Of a stretch of DNA of 64,000 nucleotides, positions 37,475 through 46,406 are shown piece after piece. The notes below the pieces were generated by a model. The model had not been told where the DNA came from and searched no databases. It saw only the letters and a list, made by a program, of their open reading frames with translations. Each line of letters starts with the position of its first letter. Within the stretch, counting starts at the first letter, position 1. Both the position numbers and the translations under genes were made by a program. The stretch spans positions 1-64,000 of the forward strand of contig JAKLKC010000029.1 of assembly GCA_023150875.1 (NCBI GenBank). The letters run 5' to 3'. Source of the DNA: Myxococcota bacterium. Its GTDB lineage: Bacteria > Myxococcota_A > UBA796 > UBA9615 > JAKLKC01.

Positions 37475-40400
37475 CAGAAGTCCACCCGCAGGCCGAGGTT
37501 GGGCAGGAAGGGCAGGCTGTAGATCCACGCCTGCTCGGAATAATCGAAGTTGTAGGTGGCCTGCTCGACGTTGCGCTGGTTGTAGAGGTTCAGGATCTCG
37601 ACGTAAGCCAACAGCTTCCAGGTGCGGAAGCGGAACTGCTTGTCGACCCGCAGGTCGAGCTGGTGGAAGGTCGGCATCCGCTCGGCGTTGTACTCGCCGG
37701 AGATCGCCTGGTACGAGAAGGCGTCCACGTCGTAGAGCAGCCGCTCCTGGGTGGTGTAGGGGTTGCCCGAGACCAGTCGGAACCGCAGCCCCACCGAGAG
37801 CTCCCACGGCAGGTCGTAGCGGGCGATGACGTCCAGGATGTGGGGCTGGTCGAAGTCGTAGCGGTACCAGTCGTCGTCCGGGGCATCCCGGCGGAACGAC
37901 CGCTGGTAGGTGTAGGCGATCCAGCCCTGGAAGCCCTTCCAGGGCTTGAGCTCCAGCAGGAGCTCGCCGCCGTAGATGTAGCCGTCTCCCCGGTTGTCCC
38001 AGATCACGGTCCCGCCGGTCAGGTCGTCCTCGAAGAAGACGGGGACCACGAGCTCCGACAGACGCTTGTAGAAGAGGTCCACGTCCAGGCGGAGGAAGTC
38101 GGTGAAGCGCTGCTCGACTCCGAAGGTCACCTGGAAGGATCGCTCGGGGTGGAGGTCGGGGTTGCCCGTGCCCTCCACCCACTCGAAGGGCTGGGGGTTC
38201 TGGTGGTAGAGGCCGACGCTGCCCTTGAGGGTCGTGCCCCGGACGACCTCGGCCCGGAACGAGAAGCGGGGATCGACGGTGAGCGCCGAGAACACGCCCG
38301 GCACGGCGTAGTAGTCGAGGCGCACGCCGGGCAGGAGGGTCAGCCGGTCCCCGACCGGCCGGAGGATGCCTTCGACGTAGCCGGCTACGCCGCCGCCGGA
38401 GTCGCTCCCCTCCACCAGCAGGGGCTCCCTCTCGGCGTTGGGGTCGTCGAAGCCGCTCTGGTGGTCGAAGCTGGAGAGCAGGATCGAGAAGTCGTAGGCG
38501 CCGACGATGCCGTCCAGGCCACCGTGGACCGTGAGCCACGGGGCCACCTCGCCGTAGGCGTCCACCCGGCCGGTGACGCTGTGGGAGGAGCTGTCGAGCT
38601 TGAACGCCTGGGTCACGTTGAACAGGGTGTAGTCCCAGCCGTAGGCGACGTTGGCGGTGAGCCGGAGCCTCGGGGTCGGCCGCAGGTCGGCGTACAGCAT
38701 CTGCCGGGTGAAGCGGATCGCGGTGTCGATCTGGCCGCTGGTGTCGGGGTTCCCGGGGTTGACCGGGTCTTCGGAGTAGACGCCAGCGGCGTCGTCCGAG
38801 TAGTAGCCGAACCAGCCGAAGCGAGCGTCCGGACCCGGCTGGAGCTGGACCTTTCCCTGGGCGTCCCACCAGCGGGGGAGGGTGGTGCGGGAGAGGTCGA
38901 GCTCGGGCGGGGCGATGGCGGGGAGGACCACGTCCAGGTAGGACCGGCGGGCGGCGATGGCGAAGCCCCCCAGGGGGTTCGTGGGGTCCCCCTTCCGGGG
39001 CAGCGGGCCGGTGACGGCGGCCTCGCCGTCGATGAAGTCGAGGCGGACGAGCCCGTGGACCTCCTTCGGGAACTCCATGCGGCTCTTGACGTCGAGGGCG
39101 CCGCCGGTGCTGCGGCCGTAGGTGATCCCGTAGCCGCCGGGGAGGAAGTCGATGGAGTCGATGAGGACGGGGGAGATCACCGAGCGCAGCCCGCCGAAGT
39201 GGTAGATCAGCGGCACCCGCACGCCGTCGACGTTGATGCTGGTGTCCTCGGGGGCGCTCCCCCGGACCAGCAGGAGGCCGAAGTCGAAGGGGGAGCGGGC
39301 GACGCCGGGCATGTTCTGGACGGCCTTGATGGGGTCGCCGAAGGTCCCGGGGATCCGCTCCAGCGTGGCGATCTCCAGGGTGCGGCGGGCGACCTCCTTG
39401 CGCTCCTGCTTCACCCGCACGACGGTGCGGTTCCCGCCCCGGGGGGCCGGGCGGACGTAGTAGGTGACCTCCGTCGCCTCTCCGGGGCGGACCTGCTCCT
39501 CGGTGCGGAACCTCTCGAAGCCCGGGGTGGCGATGAGCACGTTCCAGATCCCGTCGGGGACGCCGCGGAACTCGAAGTGCCCGCGGCCGTCGGTCATGGC
39601 GACCCGGTCGATCCCCTCGATGAGGACCTCGACGTTGGCGAGGGGGGTGCGCTCGCCGCGCTCCCGCACCGTGCCCGAGAAGTTCACCGGCGCGTCGGGG
39701 GGGACCGCTCCCGCGGCGGTGTCGCCCGGGGCGGGGGTCTCCGGAGGCGGCGGCGCGCGCAGCTCGAAGTGGTAGACGTAGGTGATGGTCACGGCGACGG
39801 GGACCTCCCCCGCCAGGCCCGGGCGGAACTCGAACTGCCAGGCCGCCCGGATCGCCTCGGCGTCGAAGCCGTGGCCCGCGGGGGTGACGAGGCGGACGTC
39901 CATCACCCTGCCGTACTCGTCCACGTCGATCTGGAGGACGGGGCTCCCCGCGATCCCGCTGGCGGCGGCGTCGGGCGGGTACGGAGCCTCGACGAAGCGG
40001 GAGATCTCCGGGGGACGGGTGAGGTCGGGGCCCGGCGTGCCGACGACGGGATCGAGGCCCACCACGTCGGGGGAGTCGAGGACGATCCGATAGAAGAACG
40101 GCGCCACCGCCACCGGGGAGCCCGCGGTGTCGAGGCCGGGGTCGAAGGGGGTGGCGCGGACGGCGGCCAGGGCGGCCTCGCCGAGGCCGTGCCCCGGGGA
40201 GACCAGGACCCGACCGTCCGCGACGGCGCCCCCGGCGTCGATGGACAGCTCCAGCACGACGGGGCCCTCGACGCCCGCCGCGACGGCCTCGGGGGGGAAG
40301 GGGACGTCGGGGGCGACGATGGGAGACGGGGGCGTGGTGACGGAGAAACCCGGTAGAGGCCCCGCCGGGGGCAGCGGGGGAACCGGCGCCGCGGTGGTCG

Positions 40401-40530
40401 GCGGGGGAGCCGGCTCCGCCGGCGTGGGTGCGAGGCCCGGGGCCCCATCCTCGCCGGCGATGGACGGGCCCGGCGCGGCCACCCACAGGGCCGCCAGCAG
40501 CATCGCGATCCGCACCGCCAGTGTCCGCAT
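37474..40530 (-). CDS. TonB-dependent receptor with two N-terminal TonB-like domains
   Basis: A 1018-residue outer-membrane receptor. After a signal peptide, two TonB C-terminal-like domains follow: about 75-165 (PFPPEAVAAGVEGPVVLELSID, in parts) and about 175-260 (APYPPDAAASGIAGSPVL, QIDVDEYGRVMDVRLV). A carboxypeptidase-regulatory-like domain (NFSGTVRERGERTPLANVEV) at about 275-355, a plug (RTLEIATLERIPGTFGDPIK, VRGSAPEDTSINVDGV) and a barrel ending LGLRVDF complete it. The first gene of its operon is ExbB; this gene follows TonB by 20 bp. The substrate is unknown. Confidence 0.88.
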   Translation of the reverse strand: MRTLAVRIAMLLAALWVAAPGPSIAGEDGAPGLAPTPAEPAPPPTTAAPVPPLPPAGPLPGFSVTTPPSPIVAPDVPFPPEAVAAGVEGPVVLELSIDAGGAVADGRVLVSPGHGLGEAALAAVRATPFDPGLDTAGSPVAVAPFFYRIVLDSPDVVGLDPVVGTPGPDLTRPPEISRFVEAPYPPDAAASGIAGSPVLQIDVDEYGRVMDVRLVTPAGHGFDAEAIRAAWQFEFRPGLAGEVPVAVTITYVYHFELRAPPPPETPAPGDTAAGAVPPDAPVNFSGTVRERGERTPLANVEVLIEGIDRVAMTDGRGHFEFRGVPDGIWNVLIATPGFERFRTEEQVRPGEATEVTYYVRPAPRGGNRTVVRVKQERKEVARRTLEIATLERIPGTFGDPIKAVQNMPGVARSPFDFGLLLVRGSAPEDTSINVDGVRVPLIYHFGGLRSVISPVLIDSIDFLPGGYGITYGRSTGGALDVKSRMEFPKEVHGLVRLDFIDGEAAVTGPLPRKGDPTNPLGGFAIAARRSYLDVVLPAIAPPELDLSRTTLPRWWDAQGKVQLQPGPDARFGWFGYYSDDAAGVYSEDPVNPGNPDTSGQIDTAIRFTRQMLYADLRPTPRLRLTANVAYGWDYTLFNVTQAFKLDSSSHSVTGRVDAYGEVAPWLTVHGGLDGIVGAYDFSILLSSFDHQSGFDDPNAEREPLLVEGSDSGGGVAGYVEGILRPVGDRLTLLPGVRLDYYAVPGVFSALTVDPRFSFRAEVVRGTTLKGSVGLYHQNPQPFEWVEGTGNPDLHPERSFQVTFGVEQRFTDFLRLDVDLFYKRLSELVVPVFFEDDLTGGTVIWDNRGDGYIYGGELLLELKPWKGFQGWIAYTYQRSFRRDAPDDDWYRYDFDQPHILDVIARYDLPWELSVGLRFRLVSGNPYTTQERLLYDVDAFSYQAISGEYNAERMPTFHQLDLRVDKQFRFRTWKLLAYVEILNLYNQRNVEQATYNFDYSEQAWIYSLPFLPNLGLRVDF

Positions 40531-40550
40531 CCGCCCACCCGCGATCCCGT

Positions 40551-41384
40551 TCAACGGTCGATGATCCACACGTACTCGTAGATGAAACCGGTCACCGCCC
40601 GGGGTCGTCCGTCCACCGTGGCCGGCTTGAAGAGGTGGCGCAGCATCGCCTCCCGGGCGGCCTGGTTCAGCGTGGGCGACGGGCCCTTGACGACCCTGGC
40701 GTCGGTGACGCGCCCCTCTTCGTCGATGGTCAGCCGGAGGACCGTCGTTCCCTCGATGCCCGCGTCCCGGTCTCCTTGGGGATAGGGCGCCTGGAAGCGC
40801 CGCACGACCTCGGGCTCGGTCTCGACCCGGCGGTAGTCCACCGCGGGCAAGGCGCCGACCTGGTCGGGGGGCACGAAGGTCTCGTCGGGCTCCTTCGCCA
40901 CCGTGTTGCCTACGGAGACCTGGAAGGCGCCCGCCCCCGCCGCCACCGTGGACTGCATGCTGACGCCGAAGACCGGGCGCGAGGGCTGGACGGGAGCGTC
41001 CGGAGGAGCCGTGTGGGTGGCGAGCGGCGGGGGCTCGGGCCGGCTCAGGTCCACCGGGCGCGTCGGAGGCGTCACCGGGGGCGGCGGGGGCTCGGGCTCC
41101 GGAGGAGCCGGCTCGGGGGGAGGCCTCGGGATCTCCGCGACCCGCACTCGGATCGTGGGGTCCCGGGGCTTCTCGTGCTTGCCCGCCGCCACCCACCCGG
41201 CGAGGCCGCCGTGCACCGCCAGCGACACCAGCACCGCCAGGGCGATGACCAGGCGCCGCCGCCCGCTCCCCTCTACGGGGACCAGCACGACCCGGCGCTC
41301 GGGCGCCCCGTGGGGCGCCGCCTCTCCCTTGCCGGGGGCTCGGGGAGGATGGGGGTGGCGCTTCGGCTCCCCGGACACCGTCAC
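40551..41384 (-). CDS. tonB: TonB energy-transducing protein
   Basis: A 277-residue protein: short basic cytoplasmic segment, transmembrane helix (LVIALAVLVSLAVHGGLAGWV, about residues 37-57), a Pro/Glu-rich periplasmic spacer (PPPEPAPPEPEPPPPP), and a TonB C-terminal domain (APYPQGDRDAGIEGTTVLRL, TIDEEGRVTDARVV, LFKPATVDGRPR). GTG start at 41384 overlaps the ExbD stop by four bases (GTGA). It transmits proton-motive energy from ExbB/ExbD to the receptor encoded next. Confidence 0.88.
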   Translation of the reverse strand: MTVSGEPKRHPHPPRAPGKGEAAPHGAPERRVVLVPVEGSGRRRLVIALAVLVSLAVHGGLAGWVAAGKHEKPRDPTIRVRVAEIPRPPPEPAPPEPEPPPPPVTPPTRPVDLSRPEPPPLATHTAPPDAPVQPSRPVFGVSMQSTVAAGAGAFQVSVGNTVAKEPDETFVPPDQVGALPAVDYRRVETEPEVVRRFQAPYPQGDRDAGIEGTTVLRLTIDEEGRVTDARVVKGPSPTLNQAAREAMLRHLFKPATVDGRPRAVTGFIYEYVWIIDR

Positions 41385-41809
41385 CTCGCGGCGTCGGCGG
41401 TGAGCGCGGGGTCGATGTTGATGGCGAAGTCCAGGACCCCTTCCTGCTTCACCAGGTCGAGAATCCGGACGAAGGAGCCGTGGCGGACGTCCTTGTCCGC
41501 GGCGATGAGGGCCTGGAGCTCCTTGCCACCGCGCTTTTGCTCGCGGATGTAGGCGCGCAGGGCGTCCTCGCTCTTCTCTTCGCCGTTCAGATAGAGCCTG
41601 CCCTCCCGGTCGAGGGTGATGCCGAGGGTCGTCTGCTCCGTCGGGGCGCCGGTGGCCGCCTCGGGGAGCTCCACCTCGATGGAGGGCTTCACGATGTAGG
41701 TGGCCGTCACCATGAAGATGATCAGCAGCACCAGGGTGACGTCCACGAGGGGCGTCACGTTGATCCCGGCGATGATGTCGTCGTCGTCGCCCCCCAGGTT
41801 TCCGGCCAT
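41381..41809 (-). CDS. exbD: ExbD/TolR-family proton-channel subunit
   Basis: A 142-residue protein. The single transmembrane helix (INVTPLVDVTLVLLIIFMVTA) carries the essential Asp in the PLVDVTL motif. The periplasmic domain has ELPEAATG and ITLDREGRLYLNGEE. Only one ExbD-type gene is present, unlike AglR-AglQ-AglS, which has two. It lies 9 bp after ExbB and overlaps TonB. Confidence 0.92.
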   Translation of the reverse strand: MAGNLGGDDDDIIAGINVTPLVDVTLVLLIIFMVTATYIVKPSIEVELPEAATGAPTEQTTLGITLDREGRLYLNGEEKSEDALRAYIREQKRGGKELQALIAADKDVRHGSFVRILDLVKQEGVLDFAINIDPALTADAAR

Positions 41810-41818
41810 GGCGCTCCT

Positions 41819-42451
41819 CTACCGGAGCCGCGACAGCACCAGCTTCCCGAGGGAGTTGGCGTTGCCGACGGTCTCCTTGACGCGGCGCTGGAGGTAGTTG
41901 TAGGCGACGACCGCGGGGATGGCGACCAGCAGGCCCACCGCCGTGGCCACCAGGGCCTCGGAGATCCCCGCCATCACCACCGACGCCCCCTGGCTCTGCT
42001 CGGTGAGGGACAGGTCCCGGAAGGCCCGGATGATGCCCAGGACCGTCCCGAACAGCCCGATGAAGGGGGCGTTGCTCCCCACCGTGCCCAGGAAGGTGAG
42101 GCCCCGCTCCATCCGCATCCTCTCCATGGAGAGGACCCCCAGCATGACCTCCTCGACGGCGGCGGCGCCCCGGTCCGAGGAGGCCAGGGCCCGATCGAGC
42201 ACGGACGCCTCGACGCCGCGCATCCGGGCGACGTCGTCGCGGAACCTCTGGAGATCGCCGCCCGCGACGAGCTTCTCGATGCCGGCGGCGAGCTGGGGAA
42301 GGTCCACCCGGTTCCGGGAGAGGAACACCAGGCGCTCCACGACGATGGCGAGGGAGACGATCGACAGCAGGATCAGCAGGTACAGGACCCACTCCGCCTC
42401 GAGGAGGCGGCTCTGCATCACCCATTCGACCAGAGGGCTGCCTTGGGACAT
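41819..42451 (-). CDS. exbB: ExbB/TolQ/MotA-family proton-channel subunit
   Basis: A 210-residue protein with three transmembrane helices: about 22-40 (WVLYLLILLSIVSLAIVVE), about 128-150 (SNAPFIGLFGTVLGIIRAF) and about 165-190 (SEALVATAVGLLVAIPAVVAY). The GLFGTVLGII and ALVATAVGL motifs are diagnostic. It is the first gene of exbB-exbD-tonB-receptor-lipoprotein on the minus strand; tRNA-Cys lies 213 bp upstream on the same strand. Confidence 0.93.
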   Translation of the reverse strand: MSQGSPLVEWVMQSRLLEAEWVLYLLILLSIVSLAIVVERLVFLSRNRVDLPQLAAGIEKLVAGGDLQRFRDDVARMRGVEASVLDRALASSDRGAAAVEEVMLGVLSMERMRMERGLTFLGTVGSNAPFIGLFGTVLGIIRAFRDLSLTEQSQGASVVMAGISEALVATAVGLLVAIPAVVAYNYLQRRVKETVGNANSLGKLVLSRLR

Positions 42452-42664
42452 CGGGCCGGAGGCCTCCGGGACGAGAGCGGGGAGGGGGCGGCGACCGGCC
42501 CCGGGTTCTCGGGGGCGGCGGCCGCCCTCAGCATAAGGACTTCCGCCTTCGGGACAACCCGACGAGTGCGGGGGCGTCCCGAAAACGCGCGGGAACCCCT
42601 ACGCTCCGCTCCCGAGGGGGCCCGCGGCGAGGCGGTGCCGAGCCGGTGAGGGACGGGAGGGAGG

Positions 42665-42738
<74 letters not shown>

Positions 42739-42748
42739 ACGGTCCGGA

Positions 42749-42778
42749 TGTGTACGGTCTCCCAGGGGGACCTGTCAA
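42749..42778 (-). promoter_or_regulatory. Promoter of tRNA-Cys
   Basis: On the minus strand TTGACA (42778-42773), 18 bp, TACACA (42754-42749), eleven bases upstream of the tRNA. It lies within the gap between the DUF4143 gene stop and the tRNA. Confidence 0.6.
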
Positions 42779-42796
42779 GGGAGGGGGTGTGCCGGG

Positions 42797-44131
42797 TCAG
42801 GCGGGGGGCGGTGCGAGTCCGTCGAGCACCCACGGGAGGCACTCGGCGGGGACGAACTCGACATCCATCCCTTCTGCCTCCATGCGGCCCTCCTCCCCCT
42901 GGTGGACGATCAGCATGCGTTCCGGCGCGTACGCCTCGATGAAGGACCGCGTGGACCGCGAGAGCCCGGGCCGATCCGCAGCGGTGGCCCTGACCTCCAC
43001 GCCGACGAGGCGAGCCGGGCCGGGCTCGAGCACGAAGTCCACCTCGGCTCCTCCCCGCGTCCGCCAGTAGCGGACATCCCCGGGCCCGGGGAAGCGCTTG
43101 TGCAGCTCCGAGAAGACCCAGTTCTCCAGGAGCTTCCCGACGTCGGAGCGCCGCTCGATGCGCTCGAACCCGCCCGCGAGGGTGTTCCGCAAGCCGTTGT
43201 CCAGGTAGTAGACCTTCGGCGCCTGCGTGAACTCGGCGCGCTTCCCACCCAGGAACGGGCGCACGGTGCAGAGGATGTGGGTCTCTTCGAGGAGCGCCAC
43301 GTAGTCCGCCACCGTCGTGCCGGCTACCCCCAGGATGCGCGCCCACTCCGAGTAGCGCACGAGGTCACCCACCTGCCCGGCGGCGAGCGCGAGGAGCTTC
43401 CGCAGGGCATCGGGCCGCGCGATGCGGAACCGGTCCGAGGCGTCCCGGAGCACGAACGCGGCGGCCAGCTCGCTCAGCTCGCCAGCCGGATCCGCCGTGG
43501 GCCAGACCCGTGGATAGCCACCCCGAACCAGCATCTTCTCGAGCGGACGCCTTGCCACGGCCCGATGAGCGGCGGGGACCTGCCCGGCGACCGGCGGCGC
43601 GACCTCCACCAGCGACAGCGGCCACACGTGGTGCCGAGTGGCGCGGCCCGCGAGGGACTCGCGCGTCCTGGCGAGCAGGTGGAAAGAAGCGCTCCCCGTC
43701 GCCACCAGGGTGCGCCCGATCCGGCCGTCCACGAGTCCCTTCAAGAACAGCCCGGCCTCGTCCAGCCACTGGGCCTCCTCGAGGAAGAGCAGACCGCCGG
43801 GGGGGAGCCAGTCGTCCAGCTCGGCCAGGAACAGTCCCGGCGAGCGGCACCACTCTCGAACGAGGGGCTCCTCGCAGTTGAGGAAGAGGAGCGGGCCCGG
43901 CCTCTCGGCGATCAGCGCCCAGACCAGCGTGCTCTTCCCGGCCTGCCGCGGCCCGACGATGAGGTGAGCGCGGTCCGGATGCTCGGCGATGGCCCGGCGG
44001 ACACCCGCCGCCGCGCGGCGTGGGATGAGCTGCGCGGGGAGGCGCTCGGCGACGCTCGCCCGTAGCCGCCCAGGGTCCACCAGCCAGGGGTTCTGGTGGA
44101 GTAGAAGCGTCCGGAGCAGTGGCCCAACCAT
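42797..44131 (-). CDS. AAA ATPase with DUF4143 domain
   Basis: A 444-residue protein. Walker A GPRQAGKST lies near residue 60 and a Walker B-like LLFLEEAQWL near residue 115, with glutamate in place of the first acidic residue. The LVATGSASFHLLA sensor segment follows, then a C-terminal DUF4143 nuclease-like domain (KVYYLDNGLRNTLAG, LENWVFSELHKRF, YWRTRGGAEVDFVLE, GVEVRAT). The family is common in accessory DNA and its role is unsettled. The ATG at 44131 is preferred; an in-frame TTG at 44167 lies inside the promoter -35. Codon use is less GC-extreme than in neighbours upstream. Confidence 0.85.
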   Translation of the reverse strand: MVGPLLRTLLLHQNPWLVDPGRLRASVAERLPAQLIPRRAAAGVRRAIAEHPDRAHLIVGPRQAGKSTLVWALIAERPGPLLFLNCEEPLVREWCRSPGLFLAELDDWLPPGGLLFLEEAQWLDEAGLFLKGLVDGRIGRTLVATGSASFHLLARTRESLAGRATRHHVWPLSLVEVAPPVAGQVPAAHRAVARRPLEKMLVRGGYPRVWPTADPAGELSELAAAFVLRDASDRFRIARPDALRKLLALAAGQVGDLVRYSEWARILGVAGTTVADYVALLEETHILCTVRPFLGGKRAEFTQAPKVYYLDNGLRNTLAGGFERIERRSDVGKLLENWVFSELHKRFPGPGDVRYWRTRGGAEVDFVLEPGPARLVGVEVRATAADRPGLSRSTRSFIEAYAPERMLIVHQGEEGRMEAEGMDVEFVPAECLPWVLDGLAPPPA

Positions 44132-44139
44132 GAAAACAG

Positions 44140-44179
44140 AGTATGTCAGGCCGATAAAACCTGTCAAATGCTGTTTGAC
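44140..44179 (-). promoter_or_regulatory. Promoter with overlapping palindrome for the DUF4143 ATPase
   Basis: On the minus strand TTGACA (44167-44162), 16 bp, CATACT (44145-44140). Transcription would start within a few bases of the ATG at 44131, so the message may be leaderless. The palindrome GTCAAA-TGCTG-TTTGAC (44163-44179) overlaps the -35 and could be an operator. Confidence 0.5.
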
Positions 44180-44293
44180 GAGCTACACATGTCATGGTTC
44201 TGGTCGTCAATGGGCGCACCCCGGGTGGCGCCCGCGGGGCGGGGCGAGGTTGCGTGCGTGGGGCCGGGCTTGCTACAAGCGAGTTCGGGAGCG

Positions 44294-45043
44294 GTGCGAC
44301 CCTCCCCGAGGTGCGCCATCTCCGCTCCGTTCCTCTCGCTGGTGATCCCCGCCTTCAACGAGGAGAGCCGCCTGCCTGCCAGCCTCGAGAAGGCCCTGGC
44401 GTGGCTGGAGCAACGCCCGTACTCCTGGGAGGTGAGGGTGGTCGACGACGGCAGCGCCGACGGGACCGCCGCCGTGGTGGAGGGGTTCGCCGCGCGGGAG
44501 CCCCGGGTGCTGCTCCAGCGCGAGCCCCACCGGGGGAAGGGCGGGGCCGTCCGGGCGGGGATGCTCGCGTCCCAGGCCCGGTGGCGGTTCCTCTGCGACG
44601 CGGACTTCTCCATGCCCGTCGAGCAGGTGGATCGGTTTCTGCCGCCGGTGCTGGAGGGGTGCGACGTCGCCATCGCCTCCCGGGAGATCCCCGGAGCGCG
44701 GCGCATCGGCGAGCCCGGGCACCGGCACGTGATCGGGCGGGCGTTCAACGCGCTGGTCCGGGCCTCCCTCGTGCCCGGGGTCGAAGACACGCAGTGCGGG
44801 TTCAAGTGCTTCTCGGCCGCCGCGGCCGAGTTCGTCTTCCGGCGCCAGACCATCGAGGGCTGGGCCTTCGACGTGGAGGTCCTCTTCCTCGCCCGGCGCG
44901 CGGGGCTCCGGGTGGTGGAGGTGCCCATCGACTGGTACTACATGGACCGCAGCCAGGTGTCGCCGGTGCGGGACGGGATCCGGATGTTCCGGGAGGTGCT
45001 GCGGATCCGCGTGAACGCGATCCGGGGGACCTATCCGCCCTGA
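44294..45043 (+). CDS. Family 2 glycosyltransferase, dolichyl-phosphate-sugar synthase type
   Basis: A 249-residue enzyme. It has LSLVIPAFNEESRLP, VVDDGSADGT, HRGKGGAVRAGM, the FLCDADFSMP metal-binding DxD-type site and DTQCGFKCFSAAAA, the pattern of polyprenyl-phosphate mannose/glucose synthases that charge a lipid carrier in the cytoplasm. The membrane-integral GT87-like gene downstream uses such donors. GTG at 44294 is a likely start with weak GGGAG; longer in-frame starts exist back to 44168. Confidence 0.8.
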   Translation: MRPSPRCAISAPFLSLVIPAFNEESRLPASLEKALAWLEQRPYSWEVRVVDDGSADGTAAVVEGFAAREPRVLLQREPHRGKGGAVRAGMLASQARWRFLCDADFSMPVEQVDRFLPPVLEGCDVAIASREIPGARRIGEPGHRHVIGRAFNALVRASLVPGVEDTQCGFKCFSAAAAEFVFRRQTIEGWAFDVEVLFLARRAGLRVVEVPIDWYYMDRSQVSPVRDGIRMFREVLRIRVNAIRGTYPP

Positions 45044-45110
45044 CTCCCCGCGAGGCGGCGGCGGGAGCGCCGGTAGGGGAGGGTCCTGGGCCCGGTGGGT
45101 CGGCGCGGCG

Positions 45111-46406
45111 GTGGCGGCCGGGGCGGTGGCGGCGATGGCGGGCCTCGGAGACCTCGCGGACGTCGTGCCCGCCTACCTGGTCCTCCACGGGATCGCCGCC
45201 GCGGGCTGGGCGGCCTTCGGCGTCTCCGTGGTGCTCGGCCCCCCCTCGCGGCACCCGCGGATCGCCCTCCCGGCCGTGCTGCTGCTGGGCCTCGGGGCCC
45301 GCCTGGCCCTCGTCCCCGGCCCGCCCGACCTGTCGGACGACGTGTGGCGATACCTGTGGGAGGGCCGGATCGGCGTCGCGGGGTTCAGCCCCTTCGCCCA
45401 CGCCCCCTCCGACGCCGGCCTGGCGGCGCTGAGGGATCCCGACTGGGCTCGGGTCGCCCATCGGGAGGTGTCCACGATCTACCCGCCCGTCGCCCAGCTC
45501 CTGTTCCGGGCGGTGGCGTCCCTGGCGCCTTCGGCGACGGGGTTCCAGGCCGCCGCGGTCGCCGCGGACACCGGCCTCGCCCTGGTGCTGGCAGCCGCGC
45601 TGACCCGCCGGGGCCTCCCCGCCGAGAGGGTCGGCCTGTACTGGCTCTGCCCCCTGGCGGCGGTGGAGGTGGCCCGGGGCGCCCACGTCGAGCCCTTCGG
45701 CCTCCTGGCCATGGCGGGGGGGCTCGCGCTGCTGGACTCGGGCCGCCCCGCGGCGGCGGCGGCGGCGGCGGCCCTCGGGGCCGGGGTCAAGGTCTTCCCG
45801 GGGGTGCTCCTGCCCCTGGTCCTGCGGGGCGTGGGGACGGTGAGGGGACGGGCGGCGTGCCTCGCCGCGTCCGGTGTCGCGCTGGCACTGCCCGCGATCC
45901 CCTTCCTCGGGGACGGCACGGCCCTGTTCAGGGGTGGGGCGACCTACGGCGGTCGCTGGGAGTTCAACTCCTGCGCCTTCGCGCTGCTGCGCCCCCTCGT
46001 GGGCGGCGAGGGGGCGCGTCTCGCCGTGGCGGGGGCGTTCGCGGGGCTGCTGGGAGTCCTGCTGGCCCGCCCGCGGGACCCGGCCCGGGTCTGCGCCGCG
46101 CTGGGGCTCGGCTTCGTGCTGCTCAGCCCCACCGTCCACCCCTGGTACGCCCTGTGGGCGGTGGCGTGGCTGCCCCTCGCCCCGTCCCTGGCGACGGGCC
46201 TCGTGGGTGCCCTCCTCCCCCTGAGCTACCTGGTGCTGGTGGGTTATTCCCCTGGGGACGCCGCGAGCTGGTCGCTCCCCACCTGGGTGCCGTGGGTGGA
46301 GTACGCACCCGTCGTGGCCGCTCTCCTCGCCGGCCTCGCGGCGGGGGCGAGGGCGGGGCCCGGTGATCGGGAGATCGCCTCCGCGACCGACCGGACGGCC
46401 AGGTAG
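45111..46406 (+). CDS. Integral-membrane glycosyltransferase, GT87/DUF2029-like
   Basis: A 431-residue protein with about ten transmembrane helices (for example AYLVLHGIAAAGWAAFGVSV, ALPAVLLLGLGARLALV, CAALGLGFVLLSPTVHPWYA). The loop after the second helix has DDVWRYLWEGRIG, an acidic pair as in lipid-linked sugar transferases, and LSPTVHPWYALW is typical of this class. It would use the polyprenyl-phosphate sugar made by the previous gene's product to add sugars outside the membrane. The GTG at 45111 is used. Its 3' end overlaps the convergent glycosyltransferase by 163 bp. Confidence 0.7.
   Translation: MAAGAVAAMAGLGDLADVVPAYLVLHGIAAAGWAAFGVSVVLGPPSRHPRIALPAVLLLGLGARLALVPGPPDLSDDVWRYLWEGRIGVAGFSPFAHAPSDAGLAALRDPDWARVAHREVSTIYPPVAQLLFRAVASLAPSATGFQAAAVAADTGLALVLAAALTRRGLPAERVGLYWLCPLAAVEVARGAHVEPFGLLAMAGGLALLDSGRPAAAAAAAALGAGVKVFPGVLLPLVLRGVGTVRGRAACLAASGVALALPAIPFLGDGTALFRGGATYGGRWEFNSCAFALLRPLVGGEGARLAVAGAFAGLLGVLLARPRDPARVCAALGLGFVLLSPTVHPWYALWAVAWLPLAPSLATGLVGALLPLSYLVLVGYSPGDAASWSLPTWVPWVEYAPVVAALLAGLAAGARAGPGDREIASATDRTAR

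Noticed and set aside
41381-42451. AglRQS-type motor for the nfs/glt-like operon
   Set aside because: Only one ExbD-like subunit is present (AglQ and AglS are two), and the pair is coupled to a TonB and a receptor, so a TonB system is the simpler reading.
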